From an uncultured Armatimonadota bacterium (GTDB taxonomy: Bacteria > Armatimonadota > Fimbriimonadia > Fimbriimonadales > Fimbriimonadaceae), in NCBI GenBank assembly GCA_946478935.1, contig CAMLEL010000021.1, forward strand, positions 1-13,817: a stretch of 13,817 bases of DNA, written 5' to 3'. Under the pieces are notes generated by a model that saw only the letters and a list, made by a program, of their open reading frames with translations, did no database searches and was not told the origin of the DNA. Below, one piece after another: positions 7,225-12,869 of this stretch (position 1 is the stretch's first letter; each line of letters begins with the position of its first letter). The position numbers were made by a program, and so were the translations under genes.

Positions 7225-8075
7225 GCACTTGGCTTCAACCTGAACCCACCAACTGGACCTATTTCGTCGACGCTGCCTTGTCTGAAGACATTGGCACTGG
7301 AGATGTGACGGGAAGCTGCCTGCCAGAAGACCTCCTTGTCTCTTGGCGCATCGAGGCACAGTCGGATGGCGTGCTGTGTGGATCGGGAATCTGCGAATAC
7401 ATTCACGCGCCGATGACCAGTGATCCAGACGAATGCTTTCTGGATATGAGGATTGCCGATGGGGAATCCTACAGTCGCGGCGACGTCGTTGCCGAGGGTC
7501 GGTCCCCGGCCCGCCGAGCGCTGATGGGTGAGCGGGTCGCACTCAATTTCCTCATGCATTTGAGCGGGGTTGCGACGCTTACATCTAAGTTCGTGGAGCG
7601 CGTCGAAGGCACCAAAGCCAAGATCGTTGATACGCGGAAGACCATTCCCGGTCTGCGACTCCTGCAGAAATATGCCGTGCGCTGTGGTGGGGGCGGAAAC
7701 CATCGGATGGGTCTTTACGATGGAGCGATGGTGAAAGACAACCACATCATCGCTACAGGTTCGGTAGATGCAGCAGTGGCCGCAGTCAGGAAGTATGCGT
7801 CACACATGATCAAGATCGAAGTTGAGGCCACCAACTTGGAAATGGTTGGAGCTGCCGTCGAGGCGGGTGCGGATATTGTGCTCCTCGACAATATGGATCC
7901 GTTCATGATGCGTGAGGCCGTCCGACTCTATGAAGGGCGGTGCCTCTTTGAGGCAAGTGGAGGAATCAGCTTGGACACTGTTCGCGGTGTGGCGCAGACT
8001 GGGGTGGACCTGGTTTCCGTGGGCGCCCTGACCCACTCTGCAGTTTCGGTTCCGTTTCACATGGAGTTTGAGTGA
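7221..8075 (+). CDS. nadC: nicotinate-nucleotide pyrophosphorylase (quinolinate phosphoribosyltransferase)
   Basis: Converts quinolinate and PRPP to nicotinate mononucleotide, CO2 and pyrophosphate in de novo NAD synthesis. The 284-residue product has family-typical length and motifs: EDIGTGDVT near the N-terminus, GERVALNFLMHLSGVAT, the substrate-binding DTRKTIPGLRLLQKYAVRCGGG block (D137, R139, K140, R154, then N160-H161-R162), MVKDNH, IEVEATN, VLLDNM and ASGGIS. The GTG start overlaps the stop of the preceding gene by 4 bp (GTGA), and the TGA stop overlaps the next gene's GTG in the same way. Such coupling suggests stoichiometric expression. nadA and nadB are not in the window, so the rest of the pathway lies elsewhere. 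Confidence 0.97.
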   Translation: MSTWLQPEPTNWTYFVDAALSEDIGTGDVTGSCLPEDLLVSWRIEAQSDGVLCGSGICEYIHAPMTSDPDECFLDMRIADGESYSRGDVVAEGRSPARRALMGERVALNFLMHLSGVATLTSKFVERVEGTKAKIVDTRKTIPGLRLLQKYAVRCGGGGNHRMGLYDGAMVKDNHIIATGSVDAAVAAVRKYASHMIKIEVEATNLEMVGAAVEAGADIVLLDNMDPFMMREAVRLYEGRCLFEASGGISLDTVRGVAQTGVDLVSVGALTHSAVSVPFHMEFE

Positions 8076-8791
8076 AGTCTCCCTTGGATCTTGCCGTGTG
8101 GGACGGCTACGAGCAAGTCGAATCAACCCAAACGATCGCTGCCGAACACGTCAGGAATGGGGCACCGGTCGGAGTGGTATTTGCCAACCACCAGAATGGC
8201 GGTCGTGGTCGCTTTGATCGTTTGTGGCACAGTGACAAAGGCGACTCGTTGACCATGTCCATCATCATGACGGACTACGCGGATTTCGCCGCGCCGCACC
8301 TGCTGGGTATGGCAACGGCATGTGCCGCCGCCAGTGTGCTGCACTGCGAATTGCAATGGCCGAACGATCTCGTGTTTGGCGATCGGAAAGTGGGTGGCAT
8401 CTTAACTGAACTGGTCCCGGACTCTCAGGGTCGCCGAATCCCGGTCATTGGAGTGGGCGTTAATCTCAATCAAAAAGCATTCCCCGAGGAGATCGCGGAT
8501 CGGGCCACGAGCGTTGCGATGTACCGTGGAGGGAACTACTCGGCAGAAGAGATCGGGCGCGCTATATTGAATCGCTTTCCTCGGCTCCCCGAGCCCGTAT
8601 CTTGGGCAGACCTGCGGCCAATTTGGATGCTGTTCGATCACACGCCCGGAAAGTCGTACCGGTTTCTGGATGGAAAGGAAGGTACTGCGATCGGAGTGGG
8701 TCCTGATGGGCAGCTCTTTTGCGCCATCGATGGCGAAACCCACTCGGTTTTGGCCGCCGATGCGATCTTCGGCGGGAATTTGGCGTCATAA
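8072..8791 (+). CDS. birA: biotin--[acetyl-CoA-carboxylase] ligase (monofunctional, no repressor domain)
   Basis: Activates biotin to biotinyl-AMP and attaches it to the biotin carboxyl carrier protein of biotin-dependent carboxylases. The 239-residue product consists only of the catalytic and C-terminal domains. It shows the substrate-proximal ST (S18-T19), the biotinyl-AMP loop GGRGRFDRLW (G43-W52; family GRGRxGRxW with the middle Gly replaced by Asp49), QWPNDLVFGDRKVGGILTE with the conserved lysine K106, and GVGVNLN. The N-terminal winged-helix DNA-binding domain of E. coli BirA is absent, so it should not act as the biotin-operon repressor. The GTG start overlaps the nadC stop in a GTGA, which makes it the third cistron of the operon. 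tatA follows after 51 bp with no terminator in between. Confidence 0.95.
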   Translation: MKSPLDLAVWDGYEQVESTQTIAAEHVRNGAPVGVVFANHQNGGRGRFDRLWHSDKGDSLTMSIIMTDYADFAAPHLLGMATACAAASVLHCELQWPNDLVFGDRKVGGILTELVPDSQGRRIPVIGVGVNLNQKAFPEEIADRATSVAMYRGGNYSAEEIGRAILNRFPRLPEPVSWADLRPIWMLFDHTPGKSYRFLDGKEGTAIGVGPDGQLFCAIDGETHSVLAADAIFGGNLAS

Positions 8792-8808
8792 CTGGTGCAC
8801 AATAAGGT

Positions 8809-8826
8809 GTGCCGAGGTCTCGGCGC
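8809..8826 (+). other. small hairpin between birA and tatA
   Basis: GTGCCGA (8809-8815) pairs with TCGGCGC (8820-8826), 7 bp with one G-T, around the loop GGTC. It lies just upstream of the tatA Shine-Dalgarno sequence and has no following T tract, so it is not a terminator. It may affect mRNA stability or tatA translation. Confidence 0.35.
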
Positions 8827-8842
8827 ATTCCAGGAAGCAATT

Positions 8843-9016
8843 ATGAGTTTTGGCACAAACGAGATGCTTATCGTGATCGGGGTCGTCGTCCTGCTCTTTG
8901 GCGGGAAGAAGATTCCGGAACTGATGAGAGGCGTCGGTAAGGGAGTTGGCGAGTTGAAGCGTGGCCTCGACGAGGGCAAGCGCAGCTTGGACGAGTCCAT
9001 GAAGTCGGAAGAATGA
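8843..9016 (+). CDS. tatA: twin-arginine translocase subunit TatA/TatE family
   Basis: A 57-residue inner-membrane protein that forms the pore component of the Tat pathway, which exports folded proteins. It has the standard plan: a short periplasmic N-terminus, one transmembrane helix (EMLIVIGVVVLLF), the FG hinge followed by GKKIPEL (family FGPKKLPEL, with Gly in place of Pro), then an amphipathic helix and a charged Lys/Asp/Glu tail. I chose ATG 8843 because AGGAAG (8832-8837) sits 5 nt upstream and the product starts at the family position. Longer in-frame extensions would add an unrelated N-terminus. It lies 51 bp after the biotin ligase gene and may be co-transcribed with it. A strong terminator follows. 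tatB and tatC are not in the window. Confidence 0.93.
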   Translation: MSFGTNEMLIVIGVVVLLFGGKKIPELMRGVGKGVGELKRGLDEGKRSLDESMKSEE

Positions 9017-9036
9017 TCTCACCCAAGATTTGAAAT

Positions 9037-9069
9037 AAGAGCGTCCCCATCGGGGACGCTTTTCACTTT
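9037..9069 (+). terminator. strong intrinsic terminator after tatA
   Basis: AGCGTCCCC (9040-9048) pairs perfectly with GGGGACGCT (9052-9060) around the loop ATC. Flanking A-T and G-T pairs extend the stem, and it is followed by TTTCACTTT. It ends the nadC-birA-tatA transcript. The convergent GyrI-like gene stops 40 bp further on. Confidence 0.92.
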
Positions 9070-9107
9070 AAGAGCCCATGAACATTGCTCCACACGATGA
9101 GCTTGAA

Positions 9108-9587
9108 CTAATGGTTGAAGTGATTGACTCGGACCGGCCAACAGATCAAAGTCCGGCATTCGTCTGTTCCCGTCTTGGCAGGATCATCCACATACCAGTC
9201 CCAAGGCGGACCCGCGGGCTCATACCGGTTGTCTCGCATCCATTGGAAGATCTCCTGGTAGGCATTCGATAGCCCGTCGTATGGGCCAATGTAGGAAACT
9301 TGAAGGACCGTGCCACCGGGAAGGTGACTGGTCATGACATCCCCTTTGCCTTCTGCGCCTTTGAATATGGGCGTACCGGCTTCGGTGTCGAACACTTGAT
9401 TGGGAACCTCACCCGATACGTCATGCCAAATAGCGAAGGGAAATCCAGTGGCATGTTCGCCTGCCGCCTCATAGACGATGTTCAGCAGTTCCTTTAGGCG
9501 CGTCGAGATTTGAGGGCCGGGAATCTTTTCTCGAATAGAAAGCACGGGGGTCGCCTCTTTCCAAACAACCTCGTGCTCCCACCGCAT
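9108..9587 (-). CDS. stand-alone GyrI-like / effector-binding-domain protein
   Basis: A 159-residue protein matching the GyrI-like small-molecule-binding fold also found as the effector domain of MerR and AraC regulators. It starts with a strand and proline-rich turn (VLSIREKIPG) and a long helix. It then has FAIWHDVSG, the LPGGTVLQVSYIGPYDGLSNAY block with the characteristic Y-x-G-P-Y segment, and ends WDWYVDDPAKTGTDECRTLICWPV. There is no DNA-binding domain, so it probably binds or sequesters a small molecule, or acts as a partner protein. The ligand is unknown. I chose ATG 9587, since TATAGT ends 6 nt before it. An in-frame TTG at 9605 would add 6 residues but lies upstream of that box. 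It is divergent from the SIMPL gene and convergent with tatA. Confidence 0.85.
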   Translation of the reverse strand: MRWEHEVVWKEATPVLSIREKIPGPQISTRLKELLNIVYEAAGEHATGFPFAIWHDVSGEVPNQVFDTEAGTPIFKGAEGKGDVMTSHLPGGTVLQVSYIGPYDGLSNAYQEIFQWMRDNRYEPAGPPWDWYVDDPAKTGTDECRTLICWPVRVNHFNH

Positions 9588-9593
9588 AGTCCC

Positions 9594-9599
9594 ACTATA
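9594..9599 (-). promoter_or_regulatory. -10-like box for the GyrI-like gene (leaderless arrangement)
   Basis: TATAGT on the minus strand (9599 down to 9594, 5/6 consensus) is followed by 6 nt and then the ATG at 9587. No Shine-Dalgarno sequence is present and no clear -35 can be named. Confidence 0.45.
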
Positions 9600-9616
9600 C
9601 AGCAATCAATAGGCTG

Positions 9617-9634
9617 CGTTCACTTGAACGGTTC
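9617..9634. promoter_or_regulatory. palindromic candidate operator in the divergent GyrI-like/SIMPL spacer
   Basis: CGTTCA (9617-9622), two bases, then TGAACG (9625-9630) form a perfect 6-bp inverted repeat, followed one base later by another GTTC (9631-9634). It lies between the starts of two divergent genes and just upstream of the TATATG (9641-9646) before the SIMPL gene, a natural position for a regulator. The regulator is unknown. Confidence 0.4.
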
Positions 9635-9652
9635 GTCCTTTATATGTCACTC

Positions 9653-9659
9653 AAAGGAG
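9653..9659 (+). promoter_or_regulatory. ribosome binding site deciding the SIMPL start
   Basis: AAAGGAG lies 5 nt before ATG 9665, selecting this start over the in-frame ATG at 9644, which lacks a Shine-Dalgarno sequence and would spoil the signal peptide. Confidence 0.85.
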
Positions 9660-9664
9660 AAGCT

Positions 9665-10399
9665 ATGAACAAAATGCACTTCATCAGTGGTTCACTCTTG
9701 GCAGGTCTCATTCTCGCAATCGGAGTCGGGGTTGCGCCTGCCTTCGCTCAACAACCGGACGACGACGAACTCAAGCGGTCGATCACCGTGTCAGGAACAG
9801 GTTCGATTCGAGTCAAGCCAGACTTGGCGACGGCGACCGTCGGAACGACAAAGACATCCGTGAAGCTCCCCGAAGCGAAATCGGCTGCCGATGCTGCAAT
9901 TGCCCAAATCAAAGCGGCGGTAAAGAAGGCGGGCGTGGCGGAAGAAGACGTCCAGACCGTCCAGTATCAGATCTATCGGGTCAACGCCAATCCGCAAGCA
10001 GGAATTCGGGAGTCGGTTTGGAAAGTCGTTCATATGCTCCAGGTTCGAACGAAGAAGCCGGACAGCATCGCGAACATTGTCGATGCAGCGGTGGCCGCTG
10101 GCGCAACGGATGTCCAAAACATCGGATTCTCGATCGACAGCTATGCCAAGCACAGGTCCAAGTCGCGGGAACTTGCAGCCGATGCTGCCAAAGAAAAGGC
10201 GGCTCAGCTTGCGTCGCTCATGAAGGTGAATGTCGCCGAGGTGATTTCGATCACCGAGGTCGGCGATTACTATCCGATGGCGCAGTATGCGGCCAACTCA
10301 CGATTTGACATGGCAGAAAGTGGTGCCGGCGGAAGCGGCATCGCCGGCGGTCAAATCGAGGTCACGACGAGTCTGCAAGTCGTATTCGGAATCCGCTAG
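9665..10399 (+). CDS. secreted SIMPL-domain (DUF541) protein
   Basis: A 244-residue exported protein of the SIMPL family, known in bacteria as periplasmic or surface proteins sometimes linked to oxidative stress (Bp26/YggE-like). The biochemical function is not established. A clear Sec signal peptide is seen: MNK, a hydrophobic core (SLLAGLILAIGVGV), then APAFA before QQP, with likely cleavage after AFA. The mature part begins ITVSGTGSIRVKPDLATATVG, the family's opening strand. It continues with a long Ala/Lys helix, a VQTVQYQIYRVN strand, DVQNIGFSID, a second Lys/Ala helix (SRELAADAAKEKAAQLA) and a closing strand VTTSLQVVFGI. No cysteine follows the cleavage site, so it is not a lipoprotein. 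It appears monocistronic: a hairpin follows the stop, and the next gene starts 138 bp on. Confidence 0.93.
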   Translation: MNKMHFISGSLLAGLILAIGVGVAPAFAQQPDDDELKRSITVSGTGSIRVKPDLATATVGTTKTSVKLPEAKSAADAAIAQIKAAVKKAGVAEEDVQTVQYQIYRVNANPQAGIRESVWKVVHMLQVRTKKPDSIANIVDAAVAAGATDVQNIGFSIDSYAKHRSKSRELAADAAKEKAAQLASLMKVNVAEVISITEVGDYYPMAQYAANSRFDMAESGAGGSGIAGGQIEVTTSLQVVFGIR

Positions 10400-10415
10400 T
10401 TAGGTTGCAGCGTTT

Positions 10416-10440
10416 GCGGTCAGAGGATCTCTCTGACCGC
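10416..10440 (+). terminator. strong hairpin after the SIMPL gene, possible terminator without a U tract
   Basis: GCGGTCAGAG (10416-10425) pairs perfectly with CTCTGACCGC (10431-10440) around the loop GATCT, 17 bp after the stop codon. The downstream sequence TCTCACATC is not T-rich, so it may be a weak or Rho-assisted terminator or a 3'-end stabilising structure. Confidence 0.5.
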
Positions 10441-10480
10441 TCTCACATCATTCAGAGCAGCGAAACGTGCACAATTTGCC

Positions 10481-10496
10481 CCAGCAATCCTGCTGG
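10481..10496. other. small inverted repeat upstream of the nuclease gene
   Basis: CCAGCA (10481-10486) and TGCTGG (10491-10496) flank ATCC. It lies 42 bp before the nuclease ATG and about 22 bp before a TATACT (10519-10524) that could be its -10 box. It might be an operator or simply a small hairpin. Confidence 0.25.
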
Positions 10497-10537
10497 TGGT
10501 CCCAATTTCGGCCAAACTTATACTTGTATAGGATTTC

Positions 10538-11536
10538 ATGGCCAAGGATCGCAACTTCCCCGAAAAGCCATTTTTCAGCTGGATGGGCTGGGGAATGTTG
10601 CAAACATGCCCACAACGATGGTTTTTGTATAACTTTGGGCGCGAACTGCCCGGGGAATTGGGTCGGGACATCAGTATCGAGCGCAAGCTCAGTTTTTGGC
10701 AGGCATTTGCGGGTCAACTCGCGGATGACGGCATTACCGAAGCCATCCGCCATTTCAAAAAGGAGCGCCAGTGGCGCACCGACCTTGATGACTGGCTGAA
10801 AGAAACCGCGATGGAATACATTCGCGAGAGCAAAAGCTATCGCGATGCCGCCCTTGAGGGCAGCCAGATGCCGACCCTAACCAGGCAGGTATTGGATCGC
10901 TACTTCTTCGACGAAGTGCCCGATAGCGCTGAGCATCGGGCCGTTTTGGAGACGGCGCGTCTGGCCGTCCGCCGATTCTTTGAAACCGATATTCCGCAGC
11001 GGATCGAGGATGCCCAACCCGAGTGGTTGATGTGTGAGCACAAGTCAGGCGAATTCCCTTGGACCATCATTGACGAAGTTCCGGTATATGCGGTTTACGA
11101 TTTCGCCATTAAATCGCCAGAAACCATAACAATTTTTGATTGGAAAACCGGCAAGGTCACCCCGTTGAAGGAACAGTACACGCTTCGCCAGCTTCATTGG
11201 TACGCCCTTTATGCAATGACAGCATGGGGAGTCGATCCTGAGAACATTCGACTGGTACCCGTGTTTTTAGGTGCGAATTTTGGATATCACGAAACAATTC
11301 CAGACCCAGCCATCCTCCAAGAGATTAGAGACGAATGGCGCGAGAAGCATCGTGAAATCAAGGCCCATATGGCGGCGGACTCCCGAGTCGAAGACCTCCG
11401 AGAGCGGTTTCCGATGACGGAGAATCTGAATCATTGCGTAGATTGCGTCTTTCGAACTTGCGAAGGCTATGCCCGAATTCACCAAGGAAACCTGGTAAAT
11501 CCGGTAAAATTTGCGATTCCGGGAGAGATCGCATAG
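10538..11536 (+). CDS. PD-(D/E)XK nuclease family protein with Cas4/AddB-type Fe-S cysteine signature
   Basis: A 332-residue stand-alone RecB-like nuclease. The nuclease motifs are in order: E167, YDFAI with D188, the strand IFDWKTGK (D201, K203) and the helix LRQLHWYALYA (QxxxY motif). Four cysteines are placed as in the iron-sulfur nucleases Cas4, AddB and Exo5: C24 in the N-terminal QTCPQRWFLYNFG, and C300, C303 and C308 in the C-terminal CVDCVFRTC. They probably bind a [4Fe-4S] cluster that staples the ends of the domain together. It likely cuts or resects DNA, but no helicase domain is present and no CRISPR or recombination gene is adjacent, so its role is unknown. The ATG at 10538 has only a weak AGGA (10530-10533) before it. 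Its TAG stop lies inside the murA promoter. Confidence 0.88.
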   Translation: MAKDRNFPEKPFFSWMGWGMLQTCPQRWFLYNFGRELPGELGRDISIERKLSFWQAFAGQLADDGITEAIRHFKKERQWRTDLDDWLKETAMEYIRESKSYRDAALEGSQMPTLTRQVLDRYFFDEVPDSAEHRAVLETARLAVRRFFETDIPQRIEDAQPEWLMCEHKSGEFPWTIIDEVPVYAVYDFAIKSPETITIFDWKTGKVTPLKEQYTLRQLHWYALYAMTAWGVDPENIRLVPVFLGANFGYHETIPDPAILQEIRDEWREKHREIKAHMAADSRVEDLRERFPMTENLNHCVDCVFRTCEGYARIHQGNLVNPVKFAIPGEIA

Positions 11537-11539
11537 AAT
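11511..11539 (+). promoter_or_regulatory. promoter of murA-mreB
   Basis: TTGCGA (11511-11516) and TAGAAT (11534-11539) are spaced by 17 bp (4/6 and 5/6 matches). The -10 box overlaps the stop codon of the nuclease gene (11534-11536). Transcription near 11546 would give a leader of about 30 nt containing the murA Shine-Dalgarno sequence AAGGAAGGA (11558-11566). Confidence 0.6.
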
Positions 11540-11575
11540 GACAGGGCTAAACCATCCAAGGAAGGAACGGTTGTA

Positions 11576-12868
11576 ATGAACGTATTTCAAATCAAGGGCG
11601 GAAGGCGCCTGGAAGGTGTCGTCGATGTTGGGGGAAGCAAGAACACTGCGTTGGCGATCATGTCAGCGGTCGTTCTGGCGGAAGGGGTCACGGTTCTCAC
11701 GAACATTCCGAATCTTTCGGACACGCGCATCAAGGCCAATCTTTTAGAGCGATTCGGCGCCAAGGTCCGCTGGGATGGCGATCGGCTGGAGATTGACTGC
11801 ACCACAATCCACGCCGCCGATGCAGACGAAGAAACGGTGCGGGCGATCCGAACCTCTTTCTACCTACTGGGCCCGTTGATGGCCCGCACCAAGCGGATCA
11901 AACTTCCCGCACCCGGTGGCTGCAAGATCGGTGCGCGTCCCGTGGATTTCCACCTCAAGGGACTCCGCGCTCTTGGAGCGAACGTCGAGTTGGCGAGCGG
12001 GTCGTATTTCGCAGAATGTGATCAGCTGAAGGGCACGGAAATCTATCTTGATTTTCCAAGCGCGGGCGCGACTCAGCACCTGATGTCGACGGCAGTTCTC
12101 GCCAAAGGCGTCACGACCATCCAGAATGCGGCGATCGAGCCTGAGGTGACCGCGCTTGCCGACTTTCTGAACCGCATGGGCGCACGAATCGAGGGCGCGG
12201 GAACCAGCACGATCACAATTATTGGCGTAGATCGGTTGAATGCGGTCGAGTTTCGGGTTCCGGCTGACCGGATGCAAGCTGGCACCTATTTGCTCGCCGG
12301 CGCGATCACTGGCGGTTGCGTCACAGTCCGCGGAATTCTGCCCGAAGAACAGATGGCAGTGGCGAATAAGCTCCGAGAAGCGGGAGCGGAAATCGAGGAA
12401 GGTCCTGACTGGGTGAAGATCGAAGCCAAACAGAGACTCACTGGAACCAATATCAAAACCATGCCGCATCCCGGGTTCCCGACCGATATGCAGCAGCCTA
12501 TGGCCGCCGTGCTGACCCTTGCAGAAGGGACAAGTGTGGTGGAAGAAACCATTTATGAGAGCCGCATCGGCCATATTCAGGAGCTGAACCGAATGGGAGC
12601 GAATATCCGCGCCGAAGGAAGAGTGGCGCTGATCACCGGGGTCGACAAGCTCCGCGGTGCGATCGTGGAAGCAAGCGACCTCCGCGCCGGGGCAGCATTG
12701 GTCTTGGCCGCGCTCGCTGCCAAAGGAGAGACCACGGTCAAAAATATTCACTTCATCGATCGAGGATACGAAGCGTTCGAAAAGACGTTGGCAAGCCTCG
12801 GGGCACAGATTCGACGTGTCCAGATACCAGACGATACGCCGCTCACCGCGTCGGAAGGCGCGTACTGA
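11576..12868 (+). CDS. murA: UDP-N-acetylglucosamine 1-carboxyvinyltransferase MurA
   Basis: Catalyses the first committed step of peptidoglycan synthesis, transferring enolpyruvate from PEP to UDP-GlcNAc in the cytosol. The 430-residue product is of family length. It shows GGSKNTALAIM with K22 and N23, the loop PGGCKIGARPVDFHLKGL with the PEP- and fosfomycin-reactive cysteine C116, FPSAGATQHLMSTAVLA, FPTDMQQPMAAVL with the catalytic aspartate D304 (D305 in E. coli) and the closing RAGAALVLAALAA. C116 means it should in principle be fosfomycin-sensitive, unlike the Asp variants. The ATG has a strong Shine-Dalgarno sequence ending 9 nt upstream. mreB starts one base after its stop, so wall precursor supply and elongasome scaffold appear to share a transcript. 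Confidence 0.98.
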   Translation: MNVFQIKGGRRLEGVVDVGGSKNTALAIMSAVVLAEGVTVLTNIPNLSDTRIKANLLERFGAKVRWDGDRLEIDCTTIHAADADEETVRAIRTSFYLLGPLMARTKRIKLPAPGGCKIGARPVDFHLKGLRALGANVELASGSYFAECDQLKGTEIYLDFPSAGATQHLMSTAVLAKGVTTIQNAAIEPEVTALADFLNRMGARIEGAGTSTITIIGVDRLNAVEFRVPADRMQAGTYLLAGAITGGCVTVRGILPEEQMAVANKLREAGAEIEEGPDWVKIEAKQRLTGTNIKTMPHPGFPTDMQQPMAAVLTLAEGTSVVEETIYESRIGHIQELNRMGANIRAEGRVALITGVDKLRGAIVEASDLRAGAALVLAALAAKGETTVKNIHFIDRGYEAFEKTLASLGAQIRRVQIPDDTPLTASEGAY

Positions 12869-12869
12869 C

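Noticed and set aside
6892..7745. Two overlapping minus-strand frames of over 210 codons opposite the unknown gene and nadC.
   Set aside because: They lie antisense to nadC, whose motifs are clear, and their products are rich in Arg/His/Pro with no recognisable fold.
8787..8808. TTGGCG (8780-8785) and TAAGGT (8803-8808) with 17-bp spacing as a tatA promoter.
   Set aside because: The -10 matches at only three positions, and birA-tatA read-through explains expression as well. Too weak to list.
9078..9272. A 64-codon plus-strand frame after the tatA terminator.
   Set aside because: It overlaps the convincingly coding GyrI-like gene on the other strand and has no Shine-Dalgarno sequence or promoter.
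9617..9634. GTTC/GAAC half-sites as a possible LexA (SOS) box.
   Set aside because: The Gram-positive-type SOS box is GAAC-N4-GTTC. Here the order is reversed (GTTC-N4-GAAC), and the neighbouring genes are not SOS genes.
10538..11536. The Cas4-like nuclease as part of a CRISPR-Cas adaptation module.
   Set aside because: No cas1, cas2 or repeat-spacer array occurs in the window; neighbours are housekeeping genes.
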